The notes beneath the pieces were generated by a model. That model saw nothing but the letters and a program-made list of their open reading frames with translations, did no database searches and was not told the origin of the DNA. Shown here piece by piece: positions 55,006-63,202 of a DNA stretch of 64,000 bases (positions within the stretch are counted from its first letter, which is position 1; every line of letters begins with the position of its first letter). The position numbers and the translations under genes were made by a program. Source of the DNA: Cellulophaga algicola DSM 14237 (GTDB lineage Bacteria > Bacteroidota > Bacteroidia > Flavobacteriales > Flavobacteriaceae); assembly GCF_000186265.1 (NCBI RefSeq), contig NC_014934.1, forward strand, positions 1,488,001 to 1,552,000. The letters run 5' to 3'.

Positions 55006-55450
55006 TAATTGTAATTTCATTGGTATTAAAAGTAACTACATCCTGTTTTTCTTTACCAAAAAGTAGCTTGCCCATAGGGGTTTCTGAAGAAATACAATAC
55101 ACAGAAATGCCATCTCCCTTAAATTCTCCTGCCGAAATTCCTAGAAAATAATTGGCTTTATTAGTTTTCACTAAATTACCCAAACCAACAAAATCTGTCT
55201 TTGTTTTAATATTTACCATATCTAAAACCTTTGCCATTTTCTCAGCTTCAGCTAACTGAACCCCAGATTTTTCTAGCTCTAATTGAATCATAGCTCTACC
55301 TGTTTCATGTTTATCACCAGCACTACTCTTAGTTTCACTGTTCAAGGATTCTTTAAAATCTGCTATATCTTTACGAATACGAGATACCCGATTATCTGCA
55401 AAATTTTTACAGAAGTCATATAACTGTTTTTTTAAATTTTGTTCCATCAC
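54992..55450 (-). CDS. GreA/GreB-like C-terminal-domain protein
   Basis: The 152-residue protein has an N-terminal helical part (LYDFCKNFADNRVSRIRKDIADFKESLNSETKSSAGDKHETGRAM) and a C-terminal FKBP-like domain (LVKTNKANYFLGIS, ISSETPMGKLLFGKEKQDVVTFNTNEITI) that corresponds to the GreA/Rnk C-terminal fold. The acidic tip residues of a true Gre coiled coil are not evident, so transcript-cleavage activity is doubtful. Flavobacterial homologues are sometimes mislabelled 3-oxoacyl-ACP synthase. It is the last gene of the five-gene leftward unit, 54 bases after the FAD oxidoreductase. Confidence 0.6.
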   Translation of the reverse strand: MMEQNLKKQLYDFCKNFADNRVSRIRKDIADFKESLNSETKSSAGDKHETGRAMIQLELEKSGVQLAEAEKMAKVLDMVNIKTKTDFVGLGNLVKTNKANYFLGISAGEFKGDGISVYCISSETPMGKLLFGKEKQDVVTFNTNEITINEIL

Positions 55451-55504
55451 TATTAGATTTTAAATTAAAGCAAAAAATGGTATTATTTTTTTACGCGGGC
55501 AAAT

Positions 55505-56617
55505 CTAGACTAAATCTGCCAATTCTTTACCAATAATACTACCAATTGCAATTCCCATTCCTCCCATTCTTATTCCACAATACACATGGTTAGAAACTTG
55601 CTTAACAATGGGTCTTTTTTGTGGCCCTACTCCCATAATACCACTCCACCTTTGATCAATTTCTATAGCGTATTCTGGAGCTATAACTTCTTTTAGTAAT
55701 GTTTCTAATTTATTTTGAACTACTGCTGTTTCTCCAAAAGAAGTAGTTTCTTCTGTATTAAAATCTAGATTACGACCACCGCCTAATAAAATACGATCAT
55801 CAATATTTCTAAAATAATAATACCCTTCATCTAAATGAAATGCACCCTTAATTTTTAGATTCTGTATAGGCTTAGTAATTAATACCTGAGCACGTGCTGG
55901 TTTAATCTCTTCTCCTAATAATTCTGCACCAAAACCATTAGTAGCTATAATCAATTTTTTGGTTGTAAACTCAAACTCGTTTGTTTTTACTGCAACACCT
56001 TCCGCTAAATCTACAAAACTTTCTACGTGTAAAGAATTTAATAGCATTACGCCACTTGATTGAACACGCCGTAGTAATTGAGCCATCATCTTCCCTGTAT
56101 CAATCTGAGATTCAAAAACGTTTGTGATGTACTTATTTTGGATTTTTTTAAAATTAAAAGTATTTGCATGCACCTTAAATGCATGCCCTTTAAAAATTGG
56201 ATTTAAAAAAGAATTCGTAATTTCTATTTTAGCTAAGCATGCTTCATAAAGAGCTTCTTGTTGATCGGTAAATATTTCATGCCCTCCCAAGTTTTTAAAA
56301 CCTATTTCTTTATCCCCTAAGTTTTTTCGTAAAAGATGTATTCCTTCCCATCGCTTTTGTACAAGCTGATAAACCTCATCTTCTGTATGTGTTTTTAAAT
56401 CAGATAAAATTTCAGAAATACTACCAAAACAGGCAAACCCTGCATTTTTAGTACTTGCGCCTTGAGGTAAAATACCCCGCTCTAAAATTAAAATTTTTGC
56501 TTTTGGATATTTAGTTTGCAGTTGTAATGCACAATTTAAGCCCACAATACCACTACCAATAATTGTAAAGTCTATAGTAGACAACCAGGTTTTATACTCC
56601 CAATAACTTAATTTCAT
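55505..56617 (-). CDS. FAD-dependent oxidoreductase (DAO family)
   Basis: The 370-residue protein has the ADP-binding motif DFTIIGSGIVGLNCALQL (residues about 17-33), the second FAD strand (KILILERG), STKNAGFACFGS and a C-terminal WSGIMGVGPQKRPIV...GIRMGGMGIAIG, the layout of glycine/D-amino-acid oxidases. It should oxidise an amine using FAD; the substrate is not apparent. It lies 12 bases after the membrane-anchored hypothetical gene in the same operon, whose other members are envelope proteins, so its place there is unexplained. Confidence 0.88.
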   Translation of the reverse strand: MKLSYWEYKTWLSTIDFTIIGSGIVGLNCALQLQTKYPKAKILILERGILPQGASTKNAGFACFGSISEILSDLKTHTEDEVYQLVQKRWEGIHLLRKNLGDKEIGFKNLGGHEIFTDQQEALYEACLAKIEITNSFLNPIFKGHAFKVHANTFNFKKIQNKYITNVFESQIDTGKMMAQLLRRVQSSGVMLLNSLHVESFVDLAEGVAVKTNEFEFTTKKLIIATNGFGAELLGEEIKPARAQVLITKPIQNLKIKGAFHLDEGYYYFRNIDDRILLGGGRNLDFNTEETTSFGETAVVQNKLETLLKEVIAPEYAIEIDQRWSGIMGVGPQKRPIVKQVSNHVYCGIRMGGMGIAIGSIIGKELADLV

Positions 56618-56629
56618 AGTACGACTAAG

Positions 56630-58027
56630 TTAAGGAATAGAATCTAACTCTTGAAGTCCAAAATACAACTGTGAAATAATATTAATCTCGTTATTTTCTG
56701 CTGTTAGATTCCCTTCAAGGACTATTTTATTCCCTTCTAATTGCTGGGCATTAATTCTAATTGTTTTTAATAATGCTGCGAGCTTGTCTGCTTTCGGAAT
56801 TTTTAAATCTTCTTGCAAGCTCTTAAAATTGGCAGAGAGACTAAAAAAGTAACTCCCCGTTTTTAAAGGATTAATTACAGCACCCTTTTGCGTAGCAAAT
56901 GACATTAAAGAAGTCGTGTCATTTTCATAAAAAGAATACATAGGTAACGCCTTTAAAATACCATTCTCTATAGCTCCTTGTTCTTTAAAATAATTTTTAA
57001 GTGTCGTATCAGATGCCATACTTAAATAAAGTAATGGCGCTTCTTTCTCCTGTACCGCAACAGTTGCTACTTTATTAAAATTATCATCATATTCATACGT
57101 AACAATACTATCTGTTTGCATCGTAGTCCCTTTTACAGCAAGACTTAACACGCCCGTAGTTTTTTTAACCAAAGTCTCCATATCAATATTATTTTTTTCA
57201 AAAAATGAAAAATCACTTAAAAACTCAGCTGTACTTGCCTTATTCTCTGTACTAGAAAAATTCGCATCTAAATATAGTTGTAGAGAAGCATCTGGAATAT
57301 CTGAATATTGAATTGAGGTGTTAAATTTATCAGGGGTATCTGTATACATAATTCCTGTTACATAAGCCTTCCCCGCATAGAAATTTAAGCTTACCTGACT
57401 TTTACCTTTCAAATACGTAATGTGGTCATCAGCCTCTTTTAAAATTTGGATATAAGGGTGGTCTGTTTCTGAGAGTAGCTTTTTATTTAGTAGAACATCA
57501 TCAAAAACTGTCTTACATAATTCAAAAGCTTTTTTCGGAGCATAGGCTATGGACAGGTTTGTATCATTCCAAGCATAAATAAGCTTTGTTTTCTCATCTA
57601 GTGCGTACTTGTACTCTTTTTCTATAATAGTACAATTTCTATCTGCTAGGTATTTTTCAGCATATACATTAAATGCTTCAACATCATTAATGGGTAGTGT
57701 TGTAAACAGTGTATTTTTTACATTCTTCATGGTATAAAAAACCAATGAATATGGCTTTAAATTTATACCCTTTTTAATACGCTGTTTATCATTTTTGTCT
57801 TTTGGAGTACTTGAGAAATCTATGTGATCCCAATAAAACATTGGCGCAGAAAAAGCATCAATCAAAATAGTCTTTTGAAGGTCGTGCAAGCCTATCTTTA
57901 TTACGCTTTCTGCATCTTCATGAATCCGGTATTTAAGAGAAGCAGATTTCTGGTATTGTACATAAACAAAATACCCCGCCACTGCTAAAACTAGCAATGA
58001 AAGGGTTATTTTTAAAAACTTTTTCAT
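56630..58027 (-). CDS. Membrane-anchored hypothetical protein
   Basis: The 465-residue protein has an N-terminal transmembrane anchor (LKITLSLLVLAVAGYFVYVQY) and no lipobox, so it should be a periplasmic protein held in the inner membrane. The rest alternates strands and helices; the end (about residues 395-460, IRINAQQLEGNKIVLEGNLT, then QLYFGLQEL) is similar in layout to the end of the next protein (IGKMKGNVLEGEMILNT, then AYFLNMIDAL), so the two may be distant paralogues. No named family is recognised. It is 15 bases from the DUF4836-like gene. Confidence 0.65.
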   Translation of the reverse strand: MKKFLKITLSLLVLAVAGYFVYVQYQKSASLKYRIHEDAESVIKIGLHDLQKTILIDAFSAPMFYWDHIDFSSTPKDKNDKQRIKKGINLKPYSLVFYTMKNVKNTLFTTLPINDVEAFNVYAEKYLADRNCTIIEKEYKYALDEKTKLIYAWNDTNLSIAYAPKKAFELCKTVFDDVLLNKKLLSETDHPYIQILKEADDHITYLKGKSQVSLNFYAGKAYVTGIMYTDTPDKFNTSIQYSDIPDASLQLYLDANFSSTENKASTAEFLSDFSFFEKNNIDMETLVKKTTGVLSLAVKGTTMQTDSIVTYEYDDNFNKVATVAVQEKEAPLLYLSMASDTTLKNYFKEQGAIENGILKALPMYSFYENDTTSLMSFATQKGAVINPLKTGSYFFSLSANFKSLQEDLKIPKADKLAALLKTIRINAQQLEGNKIVLEGNLTAENNEINIISQLYFGLQELDSIP

Positions 58028-58042
58028 AAATCAATATATTAT

Positions 58043-60277
58043 TTAATCTACTAAAGCATCAATCATATTTAAGAAATAAGCCAAACTATTTTTATGTCCT
58101 TTCCCTTCAGGTGTATTTAAAATCATTTCTCCCTCTAGAACATTTCCTTTCATTTTGCCTATTCTGAATTCTACATCTTCTACATTATTTGAAATGTAAT
58201 TTAATTTTTCTCTGTAAGAATCCGGAACCATATCCTCTGGAATATCGCTAGCAATATTTTTTCCATTAATATAAATACTTCCTGCATTTTTAGAAATAAG
58301 TTTTTTATGCCTTCCCGAAACCTTAGCATTATAAGTACCATTACTCATCGCTGTGATATGTGCCTTAGAGTTACTAATTAATAAGGTATTATCTTTAAAC
58401 AACATGTTTACTGTAAATGGTGCATCCGGAATTTCAACTTGGTAGAATCCGTTTTCTGCTGTTACTGCACCCTCTTTTATTCCTATGCGCATTAAGCGAT
58501 TAAAAATTTCTTTTTCTTCTGATGTAATCATCAAAATAAAATTTGGTACCGCTTCTGTTTTAGTTTTAGTAACTTCTACACTCTCGTAATTTTCATCATA
58601 ATCATATGTAGTGTAAGTTACTTCAACATTTTCTACGCCATTCATAACTAATAGCATATCTCCACGAACCACTTTAGCAATAGCCTCTTCATCCAATAAA
58701 ATTGAAATTAATCGTGTTGCAATAGGAACAAAATCTTCTAAATGTTCTTTCTCTACCCCGTCAAACATTGCTTCAACCAATTTCGGATATGCTTTTAAAG
58801 TACCCTCTGTACTCGTATTTATTGAAAAATAACCACTCATGCTATCTTCATTAAAATACTTATAGAAGTTGCTATTCATTTTACCGTTGTATATGGCTCT
58901 TTGGTATTCTGCCATTTCTTCATTCATGGTATATATTGTTTTGATCGATGCATTTGTATCGTCAAAATTTAATTTAGAAGTCAATGACATTCCTCCATAT
59001 AGTCTATCATAATTAAATATGTCATATGGGTTATCGCCATAATAACTATTTCCAAAATAAGACGGTATTGCCTCTTTATACAAAGTTGTAAAATCGTTGA
59101 CCCAAACAGTAGCTTCATCTTTTCCGGCACCTACACTTTTTATATAAGAACTATTCATTAAAATACTTCCTTCTGCATAATTACCTTTAAGAGTCGCTTT
59201 TGCTTTTTCTATCACAGATACCATAGCATCTTTTCTTTTTTCTACTCTCTTTGCTTCTCTTATCTCACGCTTTCTATCTTGCTCCGCGTAGTAATCATCA
59301 CTGTAAAAACTAGAATCGTAATCTTCTGTAGATTCTATTACCGTTTCTTCTATCTCATAAGCTTCTTCTACAATTTCTACAACACTTTCAACTTCGGCAA
59401 CACCATCTTCCGTAATCTTCCCTTTAATATAAAGTTGTTCTGTACCATTTTCAGTATTAGCGGTAATAGTCACTGTTTTACTTTGACCACCACTCTTATT
59501 AGAACTATTAAATTTTACATCGATACTCCCTGATTCTCCAGGTGCTATCTCATCTGTAGAATAACTAGGAACAGTACAGCCACAACTAGCCTTTGCGTCT
59601 GAGATTACTAAAGAGGAACCCCCTGTATTTGTAAAATTAAATGTATGCGCTACAATATCACCTTCTTTAATGGTTCCAAAATTATACGTAGTTTCATCAA
59701 AACTCAATACAGGATAGGTAGCTTCTGCTGCATCTGCTGCTGCTTCTGCAGCTTCAGCTGCATCTTCCGCATAGTCATAATCATCATATCCGTAAACATC
59801 ATCGTAATCATTCTCTTCTTGAGAAACCGTAATTAATAAGGTATCGTCATTCCACATGGTTACCATATGATCATAGTCATCTACCATATAAGCAAAATCA
59901 CCATCATACTGTACTTCTTCTTTTTGATGTTCTGACAACAAGCTAAAAAAACCTCTTTTATCATTTAATGGAACTAAGAAATTATGGGTAAAGATACCCT
60001 CCTGCGTTTCCATAAAATAATAGAAGTTTTCAGATAGGTTTATTCCTAAGGTTTCTAAATTAGCTACAGCACCGTCTGTTTTTCTAGATAGTTGCTTTAT
60101 AAACATTTTTCCTATTTTAGAATTTTCAAATTCTGAAATAGAAACTAAGTCGGTAATATTTCTTCCTTTAAGGGCTATTACAACACTTGCATTTTTAGGC
60201 ACCTTAGTGATTAAATCTTGTGCCGAAGCTACTAAAGTAGCAAAGCAAAGGGATGTAAAAAGTAATACTTTTTTCAT
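58043..60277 (-). CDS. DUF4836-like secreted protein with an inserted DUF1573 domain
   Basis: The 744-residue protein has a signal peptide (ending VASAQ) and begins ITKVPKNASVVIALKGRNITDLVSI, as in Bacteroidetes DUF4836-type proteins. At residues 188-288, after an acidic/alanine-rich linker (about 156-186), it carries a DUF1573 beta-sandwich: NFGTIKEGDIVAHTFNFTN, SCGCTVP (231-237) and IDVKFNSSNKSGGQSKTVTI. A second linker (about 289-330, Glu-rich) leads back to the DUF4836-like part. DUF1573 domains usually stand alone or at N-termini, so this nested arrangement is unusual. Envelope location is likely; function is unknown. Second gene of the five-gene unit. Confidence 0.7.
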   Translation of the reverse strand: MKKVLLFTSLCFATLVASAQDLITKVPKNASVVIALKGRNITDLVSISEFENSKIGKMFIKQLSRKTDGAVANLETLGINLSENFYYFMETQEGIFTHNFLVPLNDKRGFFSLLSEHQKEEVQYDGDFAYMVDDYDHMVTMWNDDTLLITVSQEENDYDDVYGYDDYDYAEDAAEAAEAAADAAEATYPVLSFDETTYNFGTIKEGDIVAHTFNFTNTGGSSLVISDAKASCGCTVPSYSTDEIAPGESGSIDVKFNSSNKSGGQSKTVTITANTENGTEQLYIKGKITEDGVAEVESVVEIVEEAYEIEETVIESTEDYDSSFYSDDYYAEQDRKREIREAKRVEKRKDAMVSVIEKAKATLKGNYAEGSILMNSSYIKSVGAGKDEATVWVNDFTTLYKEAIPSYFGNSYYGDNPYDIFNYDRLYGGMSLTSKLNFDDTNASIKTIYTMNEEMAEYQRAIYNGKMNSNFYKYFNEDSMSGYFSINTSTEGTLKAYPKLVEAMFDGVEKEHLEDFVPIATRLISILLDEEAIAKVVRGDMLLVMNGVENVEVTYTTYDYDENYESVEVTKTKTEAVPNFILMITSEEKEIFNRLMRIGIKEGAVTAENGFYQVEIPDAPFTVNMLFKDNTLLISNSKAHITAMSNGTYNAKVSGRHKKLISKNAGSIYINGKNIASDIPEDMVPDSYREKLNYISNNVEDVEFRIGKMKGNVLEGEMILNTPEGKGHKNSLAYFLNMIDALVD

Positions 60278-60303
60278 TGGAAATTGTATTTGATATGGTT
60301 GAA

Positions 60304-60990
60304 TTATTTTGATAATTGTATGGTATTAGCGACACTTTTTTCTCCCAAAATAAGAGACATGGCCTCTATCTTTAAGAATACCGCTTTTTTATTTGGAGCT
60401 ATTTTTGCGTGTGTATTAGAAATACTTTTAACCGCATCTTTAAAACGATAAATACTTGTATACGTAGCATCATTAAAAACTTTTCTATCTTCTCCTTTTA
60501 ACTTGTAAAAGATTTTTTTGATTTTAGTATCATACGAAAAGTAACGTTTAAAATTATGAGTAGCGCTATTGTAGGCAAAATTAGTCGTATTGAAATTTGT
60601 TTTCTCTTTTTTGTTTTGTTGACGAATTAAATCCTGAAAGACAGCATCTAAATTTGCCACCTTATCAAAATTACAAGAAAGCGTAAAAATATAATTTTCG
60701 TAATCTGCTGTCTTTTTAATATTACTAATACCGCTGATGGTTTTTAAATGATTTTCGGCATCTTTTAATGCCAAGTTAATATCATCTTTAGAAGGTACTT
60801 TATAACCGTTTACACTATCTAGCAACATCACGGAGGCAATTTTACTTTTACTTCTACTCAAATTAAAAGTAACTAACATAGAACCACTTCCATCAGAATT
60901 TAGATTTATCTCTTCCAACACTTCAAAGCAACTCGTAAAAAGTGTCATTGAAAAAAATAGAATACTATAGAATGTAAATTTTTTGGTCAT
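60304..60990 (-). CDS. Hypothetical lipoprotein, first gene of the leftward envelope operon
   Basis: About 228 residues from the ATG at 60990 (two codons after an alternative ATG). It has a lipobox (MTLFTSC, near residue 19), then the beta pattern FEVLEEINLNSDGSGSMLVTFNLSRSK, which opens many flavobacterial lipoproteins of unknown function. The remainder is a mixed alpha/beta region with NLSRSK, SGISNIKKTADYENYIFTLSCNF and the C-terminal AVFLKIEAMSLILGEKSVANTIQL. I recognise no named family. It lies 26 bases before the DUF4836-like gene. Confidence 0.7.
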   Translation of the reverse strand: MTKKFTFYSILFFSMTLFTSCFEVLEEINLNSDGSGSMLVTFNLSRSKSKIASVMLLDSVNGYKVPSKDDINLALKDAENHLKTISGISNIKKTADYENYIFTLSCNFDKVANLDAVFQDLIRQQNKKEKTNFNTTNFAYNSATHNFKRYFSYDTKIKKIFYKLKGEDRKVFNDATYTSIYRFKDAVKSISNTHAKIAPNKKAVFLKIEAMSLILGEKSVANTIQLSK

Positions 60991-60996
60991 ATGCAT

Positions 60997-61459
60997 ATGT
61001 AGTACTATTTAAGTATGTAAACTTCTAATTATGTTACAAATTGTATGAACTATTTTTTAATTTTTAGATTACAGTACAAAGAAATAACATAAAACCAGGT
61101 AAAAATACCCTGAATACCGTGAATCTTGAAATCTATAAATAACTCATTTGCAATTTACCAATAGCTAGAATAAAGCAATCCTTACCAAATAGTATAGAAA
61201 CTATTTGCTCCAATAAGTCTGTAATTTACTAAAATCAAGAGCAATAATCATCGTCTACTACAAATTAATCCCCCACTCCTAACCTCTTATGTTGCATATT
61301 TTCTCACGCTCTATTTAATGCTTCAAGATTTGCAGATAATGACTCAATACTTACAGAGCAAGGCTAAACCAAGCAGTAAGTTTGAGTATAATTATTTGAA
61401 AGTCAACGCCTAGAGTTTCAAATAATTCTATTAAAATAACAATAAACCTAAATTATTAC
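60997..61459. other. Non-coding stretch between divergent units
   Basis: This 460-base AT-rich stretch separates the leftward envelope operon and the GH11-like gene. It must hold both promoters, but I see no clear TTG-N19-TAnnTTTG match, no repeat and no RNA gene. A short imperfect palindrome (CAGGTA...TACCCTG, about 61,095) may be chance. Confidence 0.5.
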
Positions 61460-62242
61460 ATGATGAAAAAACTAAAAATGTTTACTTTTTTATTAGGAGG
61501 AATCCTCCTTGTAAACTGTTCTACGGAAGATGCCGACACCGGCAGTACCCTTGAGGAACTAGACGTATTAAAATTTTCTGCAACCCAAGCCTTTTTTGTT
61601 GGCGATAATCGTACAGATGCCCCAACACTTAATGGTGGTTACTGGTGGACCATCTATAAAGAAGGCGGCTGGGGTAAATTAAATTTCTCTGGTGCACAAA
61701 CCTATCCTGGTAATTTTGAATTAGAATATAAGGACAACCAGGATATTGTTGGTGGTAAAGGCTGGGAAAATGGTCAATGGAATAGAGTCATTAATTACAA
61801 CATTGGCACCCTAGAAGGTTCCTACAAATTTGTTGGGGCGTATGGTTGGGCAAAAACTACTTCTGGCGAATTAATTGAATACTATATTGTGGATAAGAAA
61901 AAAGGAAGCGGAATTCCTGGAGTAAATAAAAATCAAGACTTTACAGTAAACAACAAAAATTACAGGTTCTTAATTCAAGATAGAGAGGGACCTTCTGTAG
62001 AAGGAGATAAAAAGTTCAAGCAATTTATTTCTGAAAACAAAAATCCAAATGGCATTGCTTTAAATGTAGATCAGCGAATTAGCTTTCAACAACATGCAGA
62101 ACATTGGGGTACTTACGGTAATGAAGGTAGTTTGAATAACTGGGGATGGTACCAAGTTTTTGGTATTGAAAGCTTTAATTACACCGCAAGTCAAAATGAC
62201 GGTAATGGAAACTGGGGTAAAATAAACGCTACCATCTGGTAA
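61460..62242 (+). CDS. GH11-family xylanase-like lipoprotein
   Basis: The 260-residue protein has a lipobox (LLVNC, Cys20) and then the beta-jelly-roll of glycoside hydrolase family 11. Matching segments are GGYWWTIYKEGGWG (59-72), IVGGKGWENGQWNRVINYN (96-114), the nucleophile strand GELIEYYIVD (Glu140; family PLxEYYIVE), the thumb-like GPSVEGDKKFKQF (177-189) and the acid/base strand WYQVFGIESFNY (Glu237; family VATEGYQSSG). Endo-1,4-beta-xylanase activity at the cell surface is expected. The sequence is clearly divergent, with an altered thumb tip and no carbohydrate-binding module. It is followed by an FGE-fold lipoprotein. Confidence 0.72.
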   Translation: MMKKLKMFTFLLGGILLVNCSTEDADTGSTLEELDVLKFSATQAFFVGDNRTDAPTLNGGYWWTIYKEGGWGKLNFSGAQTYPGNFELEYKDNQDIVGGKGWENGQWNRVINYNIGTLEGSYKFVGAYGWAKTTSGELIEYYIVDKKKGSGIPGVNKNQDFTVNNKNYRFLIQDREGPSVEGDKKFKQFISENKNPNGIALNVDQRISFQQHAEHWGTYGNEGSLNNWGWYQVFGIESFNYTASQNDGNGNWGKINATIW

Positions 62243-62305
62243 ACTACATCGCTACAAGTACTCGCAACAATTTTAGTTAGCTCAAACTCAATCCTGCTTT
62301 TTTAA

Positions 62306-63130
62306 ATGAAAAAATCTACAGTATACTTCTTATTTGTTCTAACCCTTCTCTTACATAGCTCCTGCGTAGAAAAGAAGGCAGAACCTCTTACTTCTGCTAA
62401 TTTTATTTTTGTAAAAGGAGGAATAATGAAAAATAAGAATTCACAATTGTATGGAATTAAAGGTAAAGTTCTTGACTTTTATATGGGTAAGTTTGAAGTT
62501 ACGCAAAAGGAATGGAACGAAATTATGCCCATTAACCCTTCTAACACTATAGGTGACAATTTACCTGTTGAAATGGTTACTTGGTATGAATGTATCACCT
62601 ATTGCAATAAACGAAGTAACAAAGAAGGCTTGCTTCCTTATTATGCTATTGATACTACCAAAGATACTTTAGATGGAGATATTCGTATCAATAAAAAAGC
62701 AAATGGGTACAGATTGCCAACAGAGGTAGAATGGGAATATGCTGCTGGAGGTGGGCAGCTAAGCAAAAGTTTTACATTTAGCGGTAGTAATGAGATTAAC
62801 AGTGTTGCGTGGACTTGGAAAGATACAGGTGATACTATTCTTTCTGGAAACTGGAACTACCGAAGCATGCAACGCAATCACTGCTCCACGAAACCTGTGG
62901 GTTTAAAAAAACCTAATGAACTGGGTTTTTATGATATGACTGGCAACGTTATGGAATGGTGTGAAGAGTGGCATGTAACAGAACATATTTCTAAGGGAAC
63001 ATACCGAACTCAAAGAGGTGGCGGATGGATCAACATAGATGATTATGCTAAAGTAGCTCACAGAGGGTATAATGAAGCCAAAAGAAGAGCTATGGATCAA
63101 GGTTTTAGAATCTGTAGAAATAAAGAATAA
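62306..63130 (+). CDS. Formylglycine-generating-enzyme-fold (SUMF1) lipoprotein
   Basis: The 274-residue protein has a lipobox (LLLHSSC, near residue 20) and the FGE-sulfatase fold: FYMGKFEVTQKEWNEIM, PVEMVTWYECITYCN, GYRLPTEVEWEYAAGGG, NELGFYDMTGNVMEWCEEW and TYRTQRGGGWINIDD...AHRGY...GFRICRN. The catalytic cysteine pair of true FGE (in the segment RGGS...C...C) is absent, so it should not make formylglycine; such proteins may bind carbohydrate or serve other surface roles. It begins 63 bases after the GH11 gene and both are lipoproteins, which suggests a shared job at the surface. Confidence 0.85.
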   Translation: MKKSTVYFLFVLTLLLHSSCVEKKAEPLTSANFIFVKGGIMKNKNSQLYGIKGKVLDFYMGKFEVTQKEWNEIMPINPSNTIGDNLPVEMVTWYECITYCNKRSNKEGLLPYYAIDTTKDTLDGDIRINKKANGYRLPTEVEWEYAAGGGQLSKSFTFSGSNEINSVAWTWKDTGDTILSGNWNYRSMQRNHCSTKPVGLKKPNELGFYDMTGNVMEWCEEWHVTEHISKGTYRTQRGGGWINIDDYAKVAHRGYNEAKRRAMDQGFRICRNKE

Positions 63131-63165
63131 AATTATCGCTTGAACTTTTAAAATACCTACAAAAC

Positions 63166-63195
63166 AAAAACTCCGGCTATATGCCGGAGTTTTTT
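63166..63195. terminator. Bidirectional terminator between the FGE-like gene and accC
   Basis: AAAAACTCCGGC pairs perfectly with GCCGGAGTTTTT around TATAT, with T runs on both strands, between convergent genes. Confidence 0.88.
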
Positions 63196-63202
63196 ATACT
63201 AT

